Shown one piece after another: positions 45,660-56,763 of a stretch of DNA of 64,000 nucleotides. The notes under the pieces were generated by a model. The model saw only the letters and a program-made list of their open reading frames with translations. It made no database searches and had not been told where the DNA came from. Source of the stretch: Leptobrachium leishanense (Eukaryota > Chordata > Amphibia > Anura > Megophryidae); NCBI GenBank assembly GCA_009667805.1, contig CM019066.1:332202077-332266076 (forward strand), read 5' to 3'. The translations under genes were made by a program, and so were the position numbers. The stretch's first letter is position 1. Every line of letters starts with the position of its first letter.

Positions 45660-46815
45660 AAATAATAATTGCAGGAACTCTCCAATATCTCTTCAAGCAT
45701 CCAAAGCATCAGAGGGATCTCATTGTTACAAGGTATCAGTCAGGTGAAGGTACAAAAGAATTTCCAAGGCATTAGATATGGACGTTCCACCAAATGTGAT
45801 GAAAAGATGAGACGAAAACTGGTCAGGGAAGCTGTCAAGAGGCCTAAAGCAACATTAAAGGAGCTGTAGGAATATCTGGCAAGTACTGGCTGTGTGGTAC
45901 ATGTGACAACAATCTCTTCATATGTCTGGGCTATGGAGTAGAGTGGCAAGACGGAAGCCTTTTCTTACGAAGAGAAGCATCCAAGTCCAGCTAAATTTTG
46001 CAAAAGCACATATGAAGTCTCCGAAACGCATGTGGGAAGATGTGTTATGGTCTGATGAACCCAAGGTTGAACTATTTGGTCATAATTCCAAAAGATATAT
46101 TTGGCGCCATCACCAAAAGAACACCATACCCACAGTGAAACATGGTGGTGGCAGCATCGTGCTTTGGGGTTGTTTGTCTTAAGCTGCAACAGGGCCTTAG
46201 TCACGGTAGAGGGAATTATGAACAGTTTCAAATACCAGTCAAGATCGACACAAAACCTTCAGGCTTCTGCTAGAAAACTGAACATGAAGAGGAACTTCAT
46301 CTTTCAGCAGGACAACGACCCAAAGTATACATCCAAATCAACAAAGGAATGGCTTTACCAGAAGAAGATTTGGAATGGCCCAGCCAGAGCCCAGATCTGA
46401 ATCCGATGGAAAATCTGTGGGGTGATCAGAAGAGGGCTGTGCCCAGGAGATGCCCTTGCAATCGGACAGATTTGGAGTGTTTTTGCACAGAGGATTGAGG
46501 AAATATTGCCAAGTCCAGAATAGTGCCACGCTGATAGACTCATCCCCAAAAAGACTGAGTGCTGGAATAAATTCAAAAGGTGCTTCAACAAAGTATTAGT
46601 TTAAGGATGTGAACACTTATGCAACCAGATTATTATATTTGTTTTTTATTTTTCCTTCACGTAAAAGATTTCTGTTTGTTTTTCCATTGATTTGTACAGT
46701 TTATTGGTCACATTAAAGGTGGAAAAAGTTCTGAAATGATTTATCTTTGTCTAAGTTTTTTACATCACAGAAACCTGACCTTTTAACCGGAGTGTGTAGA
46801 CATTTGCTATCCACT
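45660..46815 (+). mobile_element. Tc1 relic (third family)
   Basis: A plus-strand transposase relic is followed by a typical Tc1 3' region (ATCACAGAAACCTGACCTTT, then GTGTGTAGACATTTGCTATC). The left inverted repeat was not recognised, so the element is truncated or too diverged there. Confidence 0.7.
45669..46560 (+). pseudogene. Tc1 transposase relic
   Basis: N-terminal frame (45669-45869) with SIQSIRGISLLQGISQVKVQ and RKLVREAVKRPKATLKEL. Stops follow, then 45922-46182 with [40 protein letters not shown] (first aspartate) and the [10 protein letters not shown] motif. A shifted frame carries MKRNFIFQQDNDPKYTSKST (second aspartate) to about 46400. The glutamate region (GATCTGAATCCGATGGAAAA) reads DLNPMENLW in another frame. 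At least three frame breaks. Confidence 0.8.
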
Positions 46816-46919
46816 CTAAATGATGAGAATGATAACCTTTGTAAAAACAGAATACAGGAGGGGAACTGGCCAGCCCACACATAACCAGTATTTACGAACA
46901 GCGTACTTGCCCTACACTG

Positions 46920-48370
46920 TTGTCCCTAACGCTTGACACAGGTGCAGATTTGAAAAAACTAGGTGCCCTGTACAGAAACAAATCCTGCCTGAGCCCCATG
47001 GTAAGAAATCAGATTGTACAACAAATGCTTATGCCGGCTATTGAATACGGAGATGTACAGGGTTATTCAAAGAGATCCGAATTGCTTGAGAAAGGTAACC
47101 GAACGCTGAAAATCAGCATTCGGTTACCTTTCTTGGCCATTCGGCTATCCAGAGAGCAGGCAATACGCCAAATCCTGGCGAATTGCCTGAACATACGGTG
47201 CCTGTTCGAGGGCAGTGAAATCCCCATGAAAATGCACTGCTTCGGCTATTCAGAGAACACAAACCAGCAGTGAAAGGTTCCCCTAATGCCCTGCCATTCA
47301 GTGGTTTAATTCGGCAAATTTATTCAGGAGAATCCCATAGACTTCAATGTTAAAAATATTCCCATTTTAATTCAATATCTAATAAACCGTTCATTATAAA
47401 ATTCTGCAGTAAAGAGTCTCTTTACTTATAGATTTTTTAGGATATTTTAAGCATTTTTCTGAATTATTATTTTTTTTTTTAAAAGTCCGATTTTTTTTTA
47501 AAGTTTTCTTATTTTCTCTGTAACAGCCCTCTTTATTATCATTCCCTGGACCTCATATGTAAATTTCAGACATTTTCGCTCAGTAGTTTCTTTGCAAACA
47601 GCGTTTCACTTTCACACATTCATGCAAACTGTTTTGCTAATTTATTCACTGCCTCTTCTGCTGTGTCGAAGGCTGCAATCGGCTCCTGTTCGGGTTTTTA
47701 TGTGGTTTTCGGCAGGTTAATCCAGATGTTTTTGAGGGTTTTCGGCGTGCATTCGCTGGGTTTTGCGGTGAGTTTTCGTCGGGTTTGCGGCAGCTTTTCC
47801 CTGCAATTCGGGGACCCTGTGATGTTTGCTGAATACACCGCAGGGTCACCGAAATGGGATCGGCAAAAGGAACCGAATTGAAGAGAACGAAAAGTCACCG
47901 AACGTGCGGTGACTTTTCGAATCTCTTTGAATAACCCTGTTAGTGTATGCAGCGGCCCCGCAAAAACACCTTCAGAAACTTACCACATTGTATAACTCAT
48001 TCTGCAGCTTTATGCTACAATGTAACTACATGACCCACCATTGTGACATGTTAAAAGAGCTAAACTGGCCGTCGCTGGAATCTAGATGGACCCTTCACCT
48101 TTCCAACCTGGTGTTTAAGAGATTTCTGGGAAGCTACCACCCTACCTGAATAGGCTGCTTCCCCTAGCAGTTCCCTCATCCTATAACCTCCGATCTAGGA
48201 CCACCACCTCACTTGCAATACCACAATACAAAAAGAAATTGGCTCGATCCTCATTTTCCTACAGAGCACCACAGTTATGGAATAACCTTCCAGACACCAT
48301 CAAATCTCCCCCCCGACTTAAGTCACTCAAGAGCTCCTTACTAGCATACCTCGGTACAGAATGCACCTGA
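46920..48370 (+). pseudogene. LINE ORF2 C-terminal relic
   Basis: Before the MITE: LGALYRNKSCLSPMVRNQIV, QQMLMPAIEYGDV. After it: LQCNYMTHHCDMLKELNWPS, LESRWTLHLSNLVFKRFLGS, then in a shifted frame SYNLRSRTTTSLAIPQYKKK and FSYRAPQLWNNLPDTIK, ending near TECT at 48368. The R...WNNLP motif close to the end is typical of CR1/L2/Rex-group proteins. The MITE makes it non-functional regardless of the shifts. Confidence 0.75.
47058..47939. mobile_element. MITE family E copy 2 (882 bp)
   Basis: Ends CAGGGTTATTCAAAGAGATC and GAATCTCTTTGAATAACCCTG (to 47939). TA precedes it at 47056-47057, and TTA follows. It is collinear with copy 1 at 40744 and inserted in a LINE coding relic. Confidence 0.8.
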
Positions 48371-48575
48371 AAACATGTAACATAGTAACTACATATTTAT
48401 TTTCTGTGTTAATCTGTATATTTGTGTTTTGTTCTTAATATCTTGCATTTATTACTATGTATTTCTGTAACGACTGTAAAATTTAAATGCTCTTGAACCC
48501 AGGACATACTTGAAAACGAGAGAAATCTCAATGTATCCTTCCTGGTAAAATCCTTTGCAAATAAATAAATAAATG

Positions 48576-49285
48576 CATAAGACATTATGACAATGGACTC
48601 TCTTGATTTAATCTTTAAAATCTGCTTAAATCTAGGCATCAAAATACTGAAACCAGAACCCATCCTAAAAAAAAATCTTAAGGAACATACGATCAAAAGG
48701 CTAATAAATCCTGCAATTAAATTTAGTTAATTTAGCTCTAAATTATACAACAGTGCAGAAGCATGTATATCCTCCGGAGACGTGCAGCTCTCATACAAGA
48801 CAGATTATGGTACTTGCAATGCTAATTTTCACATGGGATGGACATCACTGAAAAAAAATTAATGTGGCCCCAATGTCCCAGAGTATACAGAAGAGGTGCT
48901 GTGCGCCGGCTGCTCCGCTTACAATTTTTATCACTTCTGAATTGCATTTTAATAGTACATTTTTCTTTTGCTTCGACATGAAAGAAAATTTGCCATCTCA
49001 TGGGATAGCATGGCTGAAAAGCCATGGCAGGCAATGGAGAAATATGCTTTAAAAATACTTAAGTCATTTCATGGCTCTGAATTACATTGGAGAGAAACCT
49101 GAATGGGATGTAGTTTAATAGTATACTTGGAATGAACAACACATATAAATAAAAATCATTGACAGAGAAGAAAACACTATTTAAAGTCGAAAATGGGCGT
49201 ACAACAACCAAGTTTCAGTAGCTATAACTAATTAATGTAGATGTTTGATATAAATGTAATAGCACACAGAGCTTTGAGAGAAATA
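48576..49285. other. No recognisable feature
   Basis: Mostly AT-rich. The open frames at 48822-49052 on both strands have no recognised residues. Confidence 0.35.
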
Positions 49286-49824
49286 CTGTAGATACTCGAG
49301 TATACCGCTAGATTTTGGTGACAAAAATTTACCATAAAATTGGAGGGGTCGCGTTATATTCGAGACATCTGTATCGCATGTAAAAAAATATTGCCCTGCT
49401 CTGGATCCCAAGTCTCCCGGAAGTTCCGGTGGTCTCGCTGAAGTGAATGTGGGCTCCCTGATGCTTGCAAACATTTCAGGAACTTCCGAATTCGGGAGAG
49501 GTGGGATCCATCACGGCCAGAGGGCACGCTCGGTTTAAGCCAGTCATTCAACTTGCTCGCCTCCGCCGGTCATCTAATCGCTAGTAAAGACGGGTGGCCG
49601 GCAGCTTCATACTTAGTAACAACTGCAATCATTATAGAGCAGAGCACCCTGGCCTGAGGGGGAGCCTGACTGTTAAGAGAACCTGGAAGGGTTTTAATTG
49701 TTTATCAGTACAGTACAATTTTGTTCCTCGCGTTATATTCGAGTCTTGAATATTCTCTCATTTCCATAATAAATCTCTATCCATAGTGTTATATTCGGGT
49801 CTCGCTATACTCGAGTATCTACAG
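49286..49824. mobile_element. 539-bp MITE with 19-bp perfect inverted ends
   Basis: CTGTAGATACTCGAGTATA (49286-49304) and TATACTCGAGTATCTACAG (49806-49824) are exact complements. Internal GCGTTATATTCGAG and its variants repeat near both ends (49341 and 49729). No coding. Confidence 0.75.
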
Positions 49825-49929
49825 GTAATGGTATTTATGCGTAATTGTAGGTCCAATGCAAAGAGCTCTGGTGACCTGTTCTTTAACAGGGCTTTATAAA
49901 GGATAGGAGGTCAACCATTACGAATGGAT

Positions 49930-50287
49930 TAAAGAAGATTTTGTTGACTATTAAAGAAAAAGAGATTTTATAGAACAAACTGTCAAAATATTGAATTCTT
50001 TTCCTAAAGATGTTGTTTTGTCTGATCTCAATTGATGCTTTTTATAAAGGTTTGGATACTTTCCTGTTAAAATATGATATAAACACATATACAAATTAAA
50101 AGTGTGACACATTGTTGATCCAGTAAGAAATTTGAATGCCACTATGGACATTTTTTTCCTCTTTTGGGCACAATTGAATATGCCCCAAGGCCGTTTTAAT
50201 TTTTTTTGCCTTGTTTTGGACCAACAACAGCCGTAGCATTATGTCAAAGGTTGAACTTGATGGACGTCGGCCTTTTTATCAACCTAA
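49930..50287 (-). repeat. Possible LINE 3' fragment
   Basis: Plus-strand words such as TATTGAATTCTTTTCCTAAA GATG, GGTTTGGATACTTTCC and TTGAACTTGATGGACGTCGG resemble C-terminal and 3' UTR relics of CR1-like LINEs. The frame is badly decayed and the strand is uncertain. Confidence 0.3.
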
Positions 50288-50828
50288 ACTGGTGGCCAAA
50301 ATTGTGGATACACTTTACATTTATATAAACTTTTGCAGTTTAAAGTACTTTTTATATAAAAATCTCTAAAAATGTCATAGAACAAATAAAATGTAATATA
50401 GTAAATGAATGCCTTAACAACAATTTTTTTTTAAATAAGTTCAATTTTGGCTGGAAATGGACCATAATGCATCTTGGATATTATATAGCATAAAAATGAT
50501 AATTTCAAGTTTGTTACAATGTGTTTTTTCAATAACGGGTTGATTAGCCCTTAACATTAACTACTGCCTGACACCTTCTAGGCATTGACTCTACAAGTCT
50601 TTTGACGTCCTCTTCTGTGATCAAATGATGCCAGTAATTGATTATAGCCTCAATGAGTCCTCGCTTGATGCTTGGATTCTTGCTCGAAATCATGCGTTTC
50701 AATCTTGACCACAGATTTTCGATGGGATTCAAGTCAGGGCTATTTCCAGGCCGGGGAAGCAGAGGAATTTTCTTGTCAACCAAAACTGACAAAATCAGAA
50801 GGTGTATCCACAATTTTGGCCACTATTG
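50288..50828 (-). mobile_element. Internally deleted Tc1 (fourth family)
   Basis: Ends ACTGGTGGCCAAAATTGTGG and CCACAATTTTGGCCACTATT are inverted. The 541-bp copy lacks the N-terminal and most of the core of the transposase and keeps only its last third on the minus strand. Confidence 0.75.
50544..50780 (-). pseudogene. Tc1 transposase C-terminal relic
   Basis: Minus-strand residues [20 protein letters not shown] include the catalytic glutamate. They are followed by KRMISSKNPSIKRGLIEAII, YWHHL and KRLVESMPRRCQAVVNVKG, then TAA. The residues before LLPRPGN derive from the terminal repeat, so an internal deletion joined TIR to the C-terminal part. Confidence 0.8.
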
Positions 50829-51188
50829 TATATATAAGTGTCTAACATACAGATGCCTTCAAGCAAGTTTGTCGATGCAAACATATAAATTACATTTTGT
50901 AGGTTTTTCAGGTTAAAAAACAGAGGTGGCTCTAGGGTTAGTGAGACCTTCAGCAAGGCTCTAATGCGAGGCCTCTTTGATTTTAAGAAGAAGAATTAAC
51001 CCAATATTTAAAAAAGCAATCCAAGCTCTCTCTATAGATGGGAGTATGAGAGTATATTTGTATGGAATGTCTTGTGCACACGGACATTCCACATAAATTC
51101 CATCATGCAAAGTCCTTGACTGAGTGAGGCCTTGGACGACAAACACTTATTTAGCCTAATGATAGAAACACCTCTGCTAAGAAATACT
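50829..51188. other. No recognisable feature
   Basis: No repeat ends or motif found. Confidence 0.3.
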
Positions 51189-51190
51189 TA

Positions 51191-51711
51191 CAGGGTTAGT
51201 CAAAGAGAATCGAAAAGTCACCATACGTTCGGTGACTTTTCGCGCTCTTCAATTCGGTGCGATTTGGCAATCCCATTTCGGCGACCCTGCTGTGTATTCA
51301 GCAAGCACCACAGGGCCGTCGTAATGCAGGGAAAAGTCGCCGCAAACCTGACGAACACTTACCTCAAAACCCAGGCGAATGCTCACCGAAACCCGCAAAA
51401 ACATCTGGATTAACCCACCGAACACGCCGGAGAAACCCGAGCAGGAGCCAATCACAGCGCAGAGCAGCCCCCGGAAAAAACCTGACACCGCAGACGAACG
51501 GAGTAAACAAAAAAAAACAGTACGCTTGAATGTTTGAAAAGTGAAACGCTGTTTGCAAAGAATCTACAGAACGAAAATGTCTAAAATTTACATATAAGAT
51601 CCAATGAATGATCATAAAAAGGGCTGTTACAAAAAAAAGAAAAAACGTTCAAAAAAATTTCAGCGTTCGGTTACCTTTTGGCCCCAATTCGGATCTCTTT
51701 GAATAACCCTT
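51191..51711. mobile_element. MITE family E copy 3 (short, reversed)
   Basis: Ends CAGGGTTAGTCAAAGAGAAT and GGATCTCTTTGAATAACCCT, with TA at 51189-51190. The order of internal blocks is reversed relative to copies 1 and 2 (AAAGTCACC at the left, GCGTTCGGTTACC at the right), and about 360 bp are missing. Confidence 0.7.
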
Positions 51712-52552
51712 TTATAAAAGCACAGGTACAACTATAATAATTGAATCTTGTTATATTTCTTATAGTTTTCTATTAAAACGGTCTTGTTTTTCTTGTGTAA
51801 CAATGTCACAAATTCTGTAACTTTTTATGGTCAAAACATTCCTTGGTTTTGCTGCTAAATATCGTTTCTATATGTTGCAGTGACCTTGTTCTCCGATATT
51901 CATAAACAAGAGGAGCGCGCACTTTGAAGTCAGTTAGAGCAGTGGAGATGATTCTTATTAAATCACACATCTTTCGGGTCACGATCTCCATGAGAAAATG
52001 TGAACATTCCAAGGTGTCCTGATTAATAGATATTCCAATTCTAATAACATTAAAGCCATTGGAGGAATAAAACTTTTGATTATCAAAGCGGAGGCATTTT
52101 TCCGTTTTTCATTGCTCCGATACTGAAACACAAATTCATACTTTGAAATTCATACGGTGCACCCTGGCACCGAACACGGCTTCCTGCTTTGTTTTTTTGA
52201 TCTTGGAGGAAGCAGCAACACCTGCCCATTCAGTCATATATCTATTCATCAGCTGGTGATTTTACTAGCACAATACATATTTGCTCCCACATGTCTCAAG
52301 TTCAGCAGGACCACTTCAGTTAAGAACATATGGACCAGGCAGGCGAGCACTGTTACTAATTGCACATTATTGACGATAGGATTTGCATCCCTGTTCTAGC
52401 ATCATATTGGATCTGACTCCTCTTGCTCCAACATGTTACCTACCAGTATTGGTGAGAATAATGAATTGCATGTCTACACCTTTAAGATGCTAACATGGTG
52501 ATCTACAATTTTTGTAGTTGAGAAATCGAAATCTTAAATATCTTTCTGACAT
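51712..52552. other. No recognisable feature
   Basis: Single-copy in this window. An 80-codon plus-strand frame (52157-52399) has no known motif. Confidence 0.35.
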
Positions 52553-52875
52553 AAGGGGTTATTCAGAAAGAGCCGATCTGGCTCGGAAATGTCACTGATC
52601 GGTGAATTTCCCCGTACGGTAACATTTCGGGGCCATTCGGCTATTCAGAGAGCAGGCAGTTCGCAAAATTTTGGCAAACTGCCAGCATGTACGGTGCCTG
52701 TTCGAAGTCAGTAAAATCCCCCATAGAGAAGCAATAGTTAATCTTACCGTCTTTTTTTTTTGCAGCTGGTTGGCGCTGTGCTTGGTGGCTCGTCAATTGC
52801 ATTTGGCGTCTGTCTGGCGTGTTTGCTGTGGCTGTCAGAGGGTTGGCGGTGGTGGGCGACGGGTTTGCGGCGGCC
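52553..52875. mobile_element. MITE family E relative, one end only
   Basis: AGGGGTTATTCAGAAAGAGC at the left, then GGCCATTCGGCTATTCAGAG, AGCAGGCAGTT and ACGGTGCCTGTTCGAA, in the order seen in copies 1 and 2. The second end was not found; it meets a Tc1 relic near 52880. Confidence 0.55.
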
Positions 52876-53852
52876 TTTACTGGCTAGCCAAGCAGTGGAA
52901 TACTTTGATGCATGCGATGGAGCCTTGTTCTTATAAATATCATGGTCTTTTTGAAAGATGCCGACTTTTTCCCATACCTCTGCTTAAGAAAGTGTCTTCT
53001 AAAAACTGGCACTGGATTTGGGAGTTGATTTTGAGTTCATTTTCAACCCTGAAAAGGTCCAACTAGCTCATATTTAATAATACCAGCTCATACTAGTACC
53101 CCACCTCCAGCTTGCTGGTGTCTGAGTCAAAATGGAGCTCTGTGCCCGTCACTGATCCAGCCACAGGCTCATCCATCTGGTCCGTCAAGAGTTACTCTCA
53201 TCTGATGAGTCTATAAAACAGTTGAAAAATCTATCTTAAAATATTTCTTAGCCCAGTCTTGACGTTTCATCTTATGTTTCTAGTTCAGTGGTGGCTGGGT
53301 TTCAGCCTTCCGTACCTTGGCGATGTCTCTGAACACTGAACACCTTGTACTTCTGGCACTCCAGGTAAGTTGCAGTTCTGAAATATGACAGCACTGGAGG
53401 ATAATGGGTTCCTGGTAGCTTCACACTTGATTCTTCTCAATTCTTTGGCAGTTAATTTGCATCTTTTTTTCTCAACACGTTTCTTGCAACCCTGTTGACT
53501 ATTTGCAACAAAACGTCTGATGGTATTGTGATCATGCCCCAATATTTTAGCAATTTCAAGAGTGCTGCATCCCTCTGAAAGACTTTTTACAATTTGTGAC
53601 TTTTCAGAGTCCATTAAATCAGTTTTTTGGCCCGTATTGCCTGAGGAATAGACGCTGCCGAATAATTATGTACACCTTGATAAAGGGTGTTGATCTCCTA
53701 AGGCCACACCCTCCCTCATTGCACAAATACATATCACCTGACATCCATAAATCCAATAAGCATTTAAATTTCTACAGCTTGGAGTTGGACAATATGTGTA
53801 AAAATGATTTGGCCAAATTCTCACTTGTCTAATAATTTTGCAAACAGCGTAT
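52876..53852 (-). mobile_element. Tc1 relic (fifth family), 3' truncated
   Basis: The right end TAATTTTGCAAACAGCG is repeated in diverged inverted form near 53655 (GCTGCCGAATAATT). The transposase relic reads leftward from 53614. The left end is missing and abuts the MITE piece at 52875. Confidence 0.65.
52880..53614 (-). pseudogene. Tc1 transposase N-terminal and core relic
   Basis: The start MDSEKSQIVKSLSEGCSTLE at 53614 leads into the helix-turn-helix IAKILGHDHNTIRRFVANSQ and the basic stretch KKRVEKKRCKLTAKELRRIK. A frameshift near 53340 follows. Downstream frames give KHKMKRQDWAKKYFKIDFS, then an interrupted THQMRVTLDGPDGWACGWIS and AGGGVLVxAGIIKYELVGPF. These match the first-aspartate region and strand core of this family, with the aspartate and nearby tryptophan codons changed to stops or other residues. 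The gene ends before the second catalytic residue. Confidence 0.7.
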
Positions 53853-53857
53853 AATAA

Positions 53858-53946
53858 GTCTGGGTTCTACAATAAAATATGACTTTAAGTAGAGCTTAAA
53901 CATGATGAGCAAACAGGGGTTAATTGGTTCAGCAGCAAAGGGGTTC
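53858..53946. repeat. Family B MITE end fragment
   Basis: Words ATGACTTTAAGTAGAGCTTA AACATGATGAGCAAA and CAGCAGCAAAGGGGTT match the right end of family B in order (compare 43434-43531). The terminal TTAA is lost. Confidence 0.5.
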
Positions 53947-53947
53947 A

Positions 53948-54656
53948 TGTAGCTACAACAAATTTGAGGGTTTAAAGATGTGTACGGAGGTATTTGTTAA
54001 AGGAAATTTTATTTTAAGGAAATTAAGGGAAAAACCTAAAAGCTTGCTCTAGTAAAATCAAAAAGCTAGCAATAATGTCACGTCAAACAGAAAATATACA
54101 ACATCTGTGGCTGCAGCAATGCGTAAGAAAAGATTAAAAAAAATAAGAGATGACCTTTTTATTACTAAAAAGGCAGGGAACTTGCTAATTGCATATATAC
54201 TTATTATCTGCATCCCCCCAGTGTTATAATGTACCGGAACATCTTTTGGGAGAAAAATAAGTCACTACTTTGTAAATATCCAGTGGAAATTAGCTGGAAG
54301 AGACTGAGGAATACTGGATCAAAAGAGCATAATCACACTTAACAGTGCCCTTGAGCACCCGCATCTCTAATACGATTTGGTCTATAACTATCTCTTATAT
54401 TACTGTTTGTTTGGAGCATTTTTATATTAATAGAGTTAGCTAATTTAGTTTTTTAACTTAAAAAGACTCTCTGGGTTATTAAATGTTCTACGCAGAGCAA
54501 GTAATTAAAATTATTGGAAGACACTGAAAGCTTTTGAACAGGCACGAAAATATTATTTGCTCGTAAATAGTAATCCCTATCATCCAAACAGGGGGAGAGA
54601 AAGCTGCTGGTCAGGCACAGACGACCCCAGACTTTTTGGTGTTAGAAATATTGATA
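53948..54656. other. No recognisable feature
   Basis: AT-rich, no open frame of note. Confidence 0.35.
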
Positions 54657-54661
54657 AGGGG

Positions 54662-55006
54662 TGTAACGTGGGTGATCCCTGTGCCCCCGTGTAGAATGCT
54701 CCCCTTGCCGTCAGTATCCCGCAGGAGTACTGATTCTGGCCAGAACCCAGGCAATAACTGGAGATCCTAACGGGAGGAAAACCAAACTCAGACTAACTTT
54801 ATTTTACAGTTTACATTTGGGGAAAAAAACACACACTGGGGAATGTACAGAAACAATGGAAACATGCCCAGCATTGGAACAAAGGATGAGGAGGTGATCT
54901 GGCTAAAGTTGGTTCCAGGGGGAGGGGTGATACATGCATGGCCAGACAGAGGAATCCAAAAAGTTTTTAAAACAGAGGTGGTCCCCTGCAGCCCTTGTCC
55001 GTGACA
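54662..55006 (-). mobile_element. Solo LTR (345 bp)
   Basis: Begins TGTAACGTGGGTGATC and ends CCTTGTCCGTGACA, flanked by AGGGG at 54657-54661 and 55007-55011. On the minus strand a TATA-like TTTTAAAAAC (near 54968) precedes AATAAAG (near 54800), which suggests minus orientation. Confidence 0.75.
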
Positions 55007-55011
55007 AGGGG

Positions 55012-55417
55012 TAAAAAGTTAAGGTTTATTCTTCAAAAGGTAATTGTCTAATGTCAGCATTTTACTTTGACCCTCCAACTGGTTATCAATTACCCAAGAT
55101 TGATGCAACTTCGATTGTAGCACAAAGGCTGAACTGGCAGAGTCAACTAAATTAGCCAAATACCATTAAGAGAACATGCATAGAGTCTCCTTTTCATGAG
55201 ATGTGGCACAGGTATTGCATACGTATCTATGATAGTTTGCAAACAATTAGCAACTGATGCAATTTCAGTAAGTAAATAAAAAAAACTTGTGTTTTCTTTA
55301 TTTAAAAAGGTGCTATTTACTTACTAATCCTAATATTATTATAATGCTGCTATTATTTATAATACAACCTTCTAATAATAGCAGCATTGTAAAGATGTTT
55401 AAAAGGGACAGAGAGAA

Positions 55418-55421
<4 letters not shown>
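55012..55421. other. No recognisable feature
   Basis: A short inverted pair TAATATTATTATAATGCTGC / ATAATAGCAGCATT near 55328-55390 is the only structure noted. Confidence 0.3.
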
Positions 55422-55449
<28 letters not shown>

Positions 55450-55660
55450 CAAAAACGGGAAAATGGGAGCACTCTGGGTCTTACGGTAAAATAATAAAGT
55501 TTATTAAGGATCTACATAAAAAGGACCGATGTTTCGGCTCCCAGAAGCCTTTATCAAGGTATGATAAATAAAAAAATTATGGTCACACAGGAAATCGAAC
55601 CAAGGAACCTTGTGCTTATCAAACAGGCACTTAACGGGCTGAGCCACCAGCTCAGCACTG
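55422..55660 (-). repeat. tRNA-derived SINE with (TA)n tail
   Basis: On the minus strand a tRNA-like head starts near 55660. It has an A-box-like TGGCTCAGCCCG and a B-box-like GGTTCGATTTC (one mismatch to consensus). The body reads ACCTTGATAAAGGCTTCTGG, then GAGCCGAAACATCGGTCC. The 3' end at 55450 runs into (TA)14 at 55422-55449. A weak relative of the body lies near 62630-62690. Its head does not fold as a complete tRNA, so it is not called a tRNA gene. Confidence 0.55.
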
Positions 55661-55802
55661 TAAGGCAGGGGTCTTTTAGGGGTCTTAACACTCCCCTGCA
55701 GCCGGCCAGGGAGAGCTGTGAGCAGCTGCAGCTCTGGCTGAGGCGGGAGGGCTGGGGGAGGAGAGGCTGGCTGTCTTTAGCGTGCGCACGCAGAAGGAAA
55801 AT

Positions 55803-55872
55803 AAATTAACTCGTGGGAACGATTTAGCAGATCGTCCCCACAATCTGCTAAATCGTTCCCACGAGTTAATTT
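55803..55872. repeat. 30-bp perfect inverted repeat, 10-bp loop
   Basis: Arms AAATTAACTCGTGGGAACGA-TTTAGCAGAT (55803-55832) and the exact complement at 55843-55872 enclose CGTCCCCACA. No decay is visible in either arm. Confidence 0.85.
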
Positions 55873-56123
55873 TTTTTCTCCCCTGACACCAGCGGGGCTG
55901 CGTACATCAGAGACATTTGCAAAAAGAGTATAGTCTTCTCCATCACTTCTGGAGTTCTAAAAATTGCAATTCATATAAAATGTGGAGACTTGCCTATAGT
56001 AAAGCAGAATATTTTGTCTGATACTTTTGGGTTGACTCCAAAATGTTCTCCCTGGCACCAGAGGAGTGTTTTTAACCAGAGAGAGAGAAGCTCCACCAGT
56101 CAGATTTTTAACCCTTTCAGTAA
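55873..56123. other. Short unassigned spacer
   Basis: No feature recognised. Confidence 0.3.
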
Positions 56124-56128
56124 CTCTT

Positions 56129-56630
56129 TGTTAGGATCTGAGTCGGATGCATGTCTGCTCCTCGGTCCGCTTCTCTAGACACTAGACTGGACTTCAGTGT
56201 GAGTTTGATGCACGCGTTACTTCTGATACTGCTGCCGCTAAGGACGCAACTTAAATCGATTTGGTTTGTGACGTTTTGTTTGTAAATTTTGACCCACACT
56301 GGTGCAGATTTATTTTTAAGCCCTGGGGTCCCCCAATCTTCTTGTCATCTATTGACTCTTCTGTTTTGTGCTTATTTGCTTATAGTTTAATTTGGGTGTT
56401 TTGACTTTGTTGCTCTTTCTCATCCTCGACCTGGTTTACTCTCTTTTCTGCTTTTCTCTGTACTCCCTTGACCTAGGCTTGTCTTTTGCTTTTGATGTAC
56501 CTTTGATATATCTTGCCTTTAATCCATCCACTATAAGAACTGCTATACACCTGTTGGCTTTCTCTTAGAGCTATCCTATCTGCCTTACTGCTGCCTATTT
56601 TGCCCTTAGGGTCTCCCTGCCTGTCTAACA
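56129..56630 (+). mobile_element. Solo LTR (502 bp)
   Basis: Begins TGTTAGGATCTGAGTCGG and ends CCTGCCTGTCTAACA, flanked by CTCTT at 56124-56128 and 56631-56635. Termini TGTTAGG/TCTAACA are an imperfect inverted pair. The pyrimidine-rich second half resembles R/U5 sequence. The orientation is inferred only from that. Confidence 0.7.
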
Positions 56631-56763
56631 CTCTTTGGGCACAACACTTCTGCTCTCATTCATGTCCATGGAATCAATTTGTGGCATTAATAATAAGTAT
56701 TAAACATGCACCTTGTTAACTTGTGTAACCAGCTAGGGACCCAAGTCCAAAGTTGGTGTTAAC

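Larger units (their letters stand above)
46855..48575 (+). mobile_element. CR1/Rex-like LINE 3' part, split by a MITE
   Basis: The ORF2 C-terminal region runs up to MPAIEYGDV at 47055, is cut by family E copy 2, and resumes at 47943 as VYAAAPQKHLQKLTTLYNSF. The 3' UTR (AGAGAAATCTCAATGTATCC, TTCCTGGTAAAAT) ends in (AAAT)n near 48575. It is 5' truncated. The last 54 bp are shared with the SINE at 11085. Confidence 0.75.

Noticed and set aside
55584..55660. tRNA gene on the minus strand
   Set aside because: A- and B-box-like motifs are present, but acceptor and anticodon stems do not pair well and a SINE body follows.
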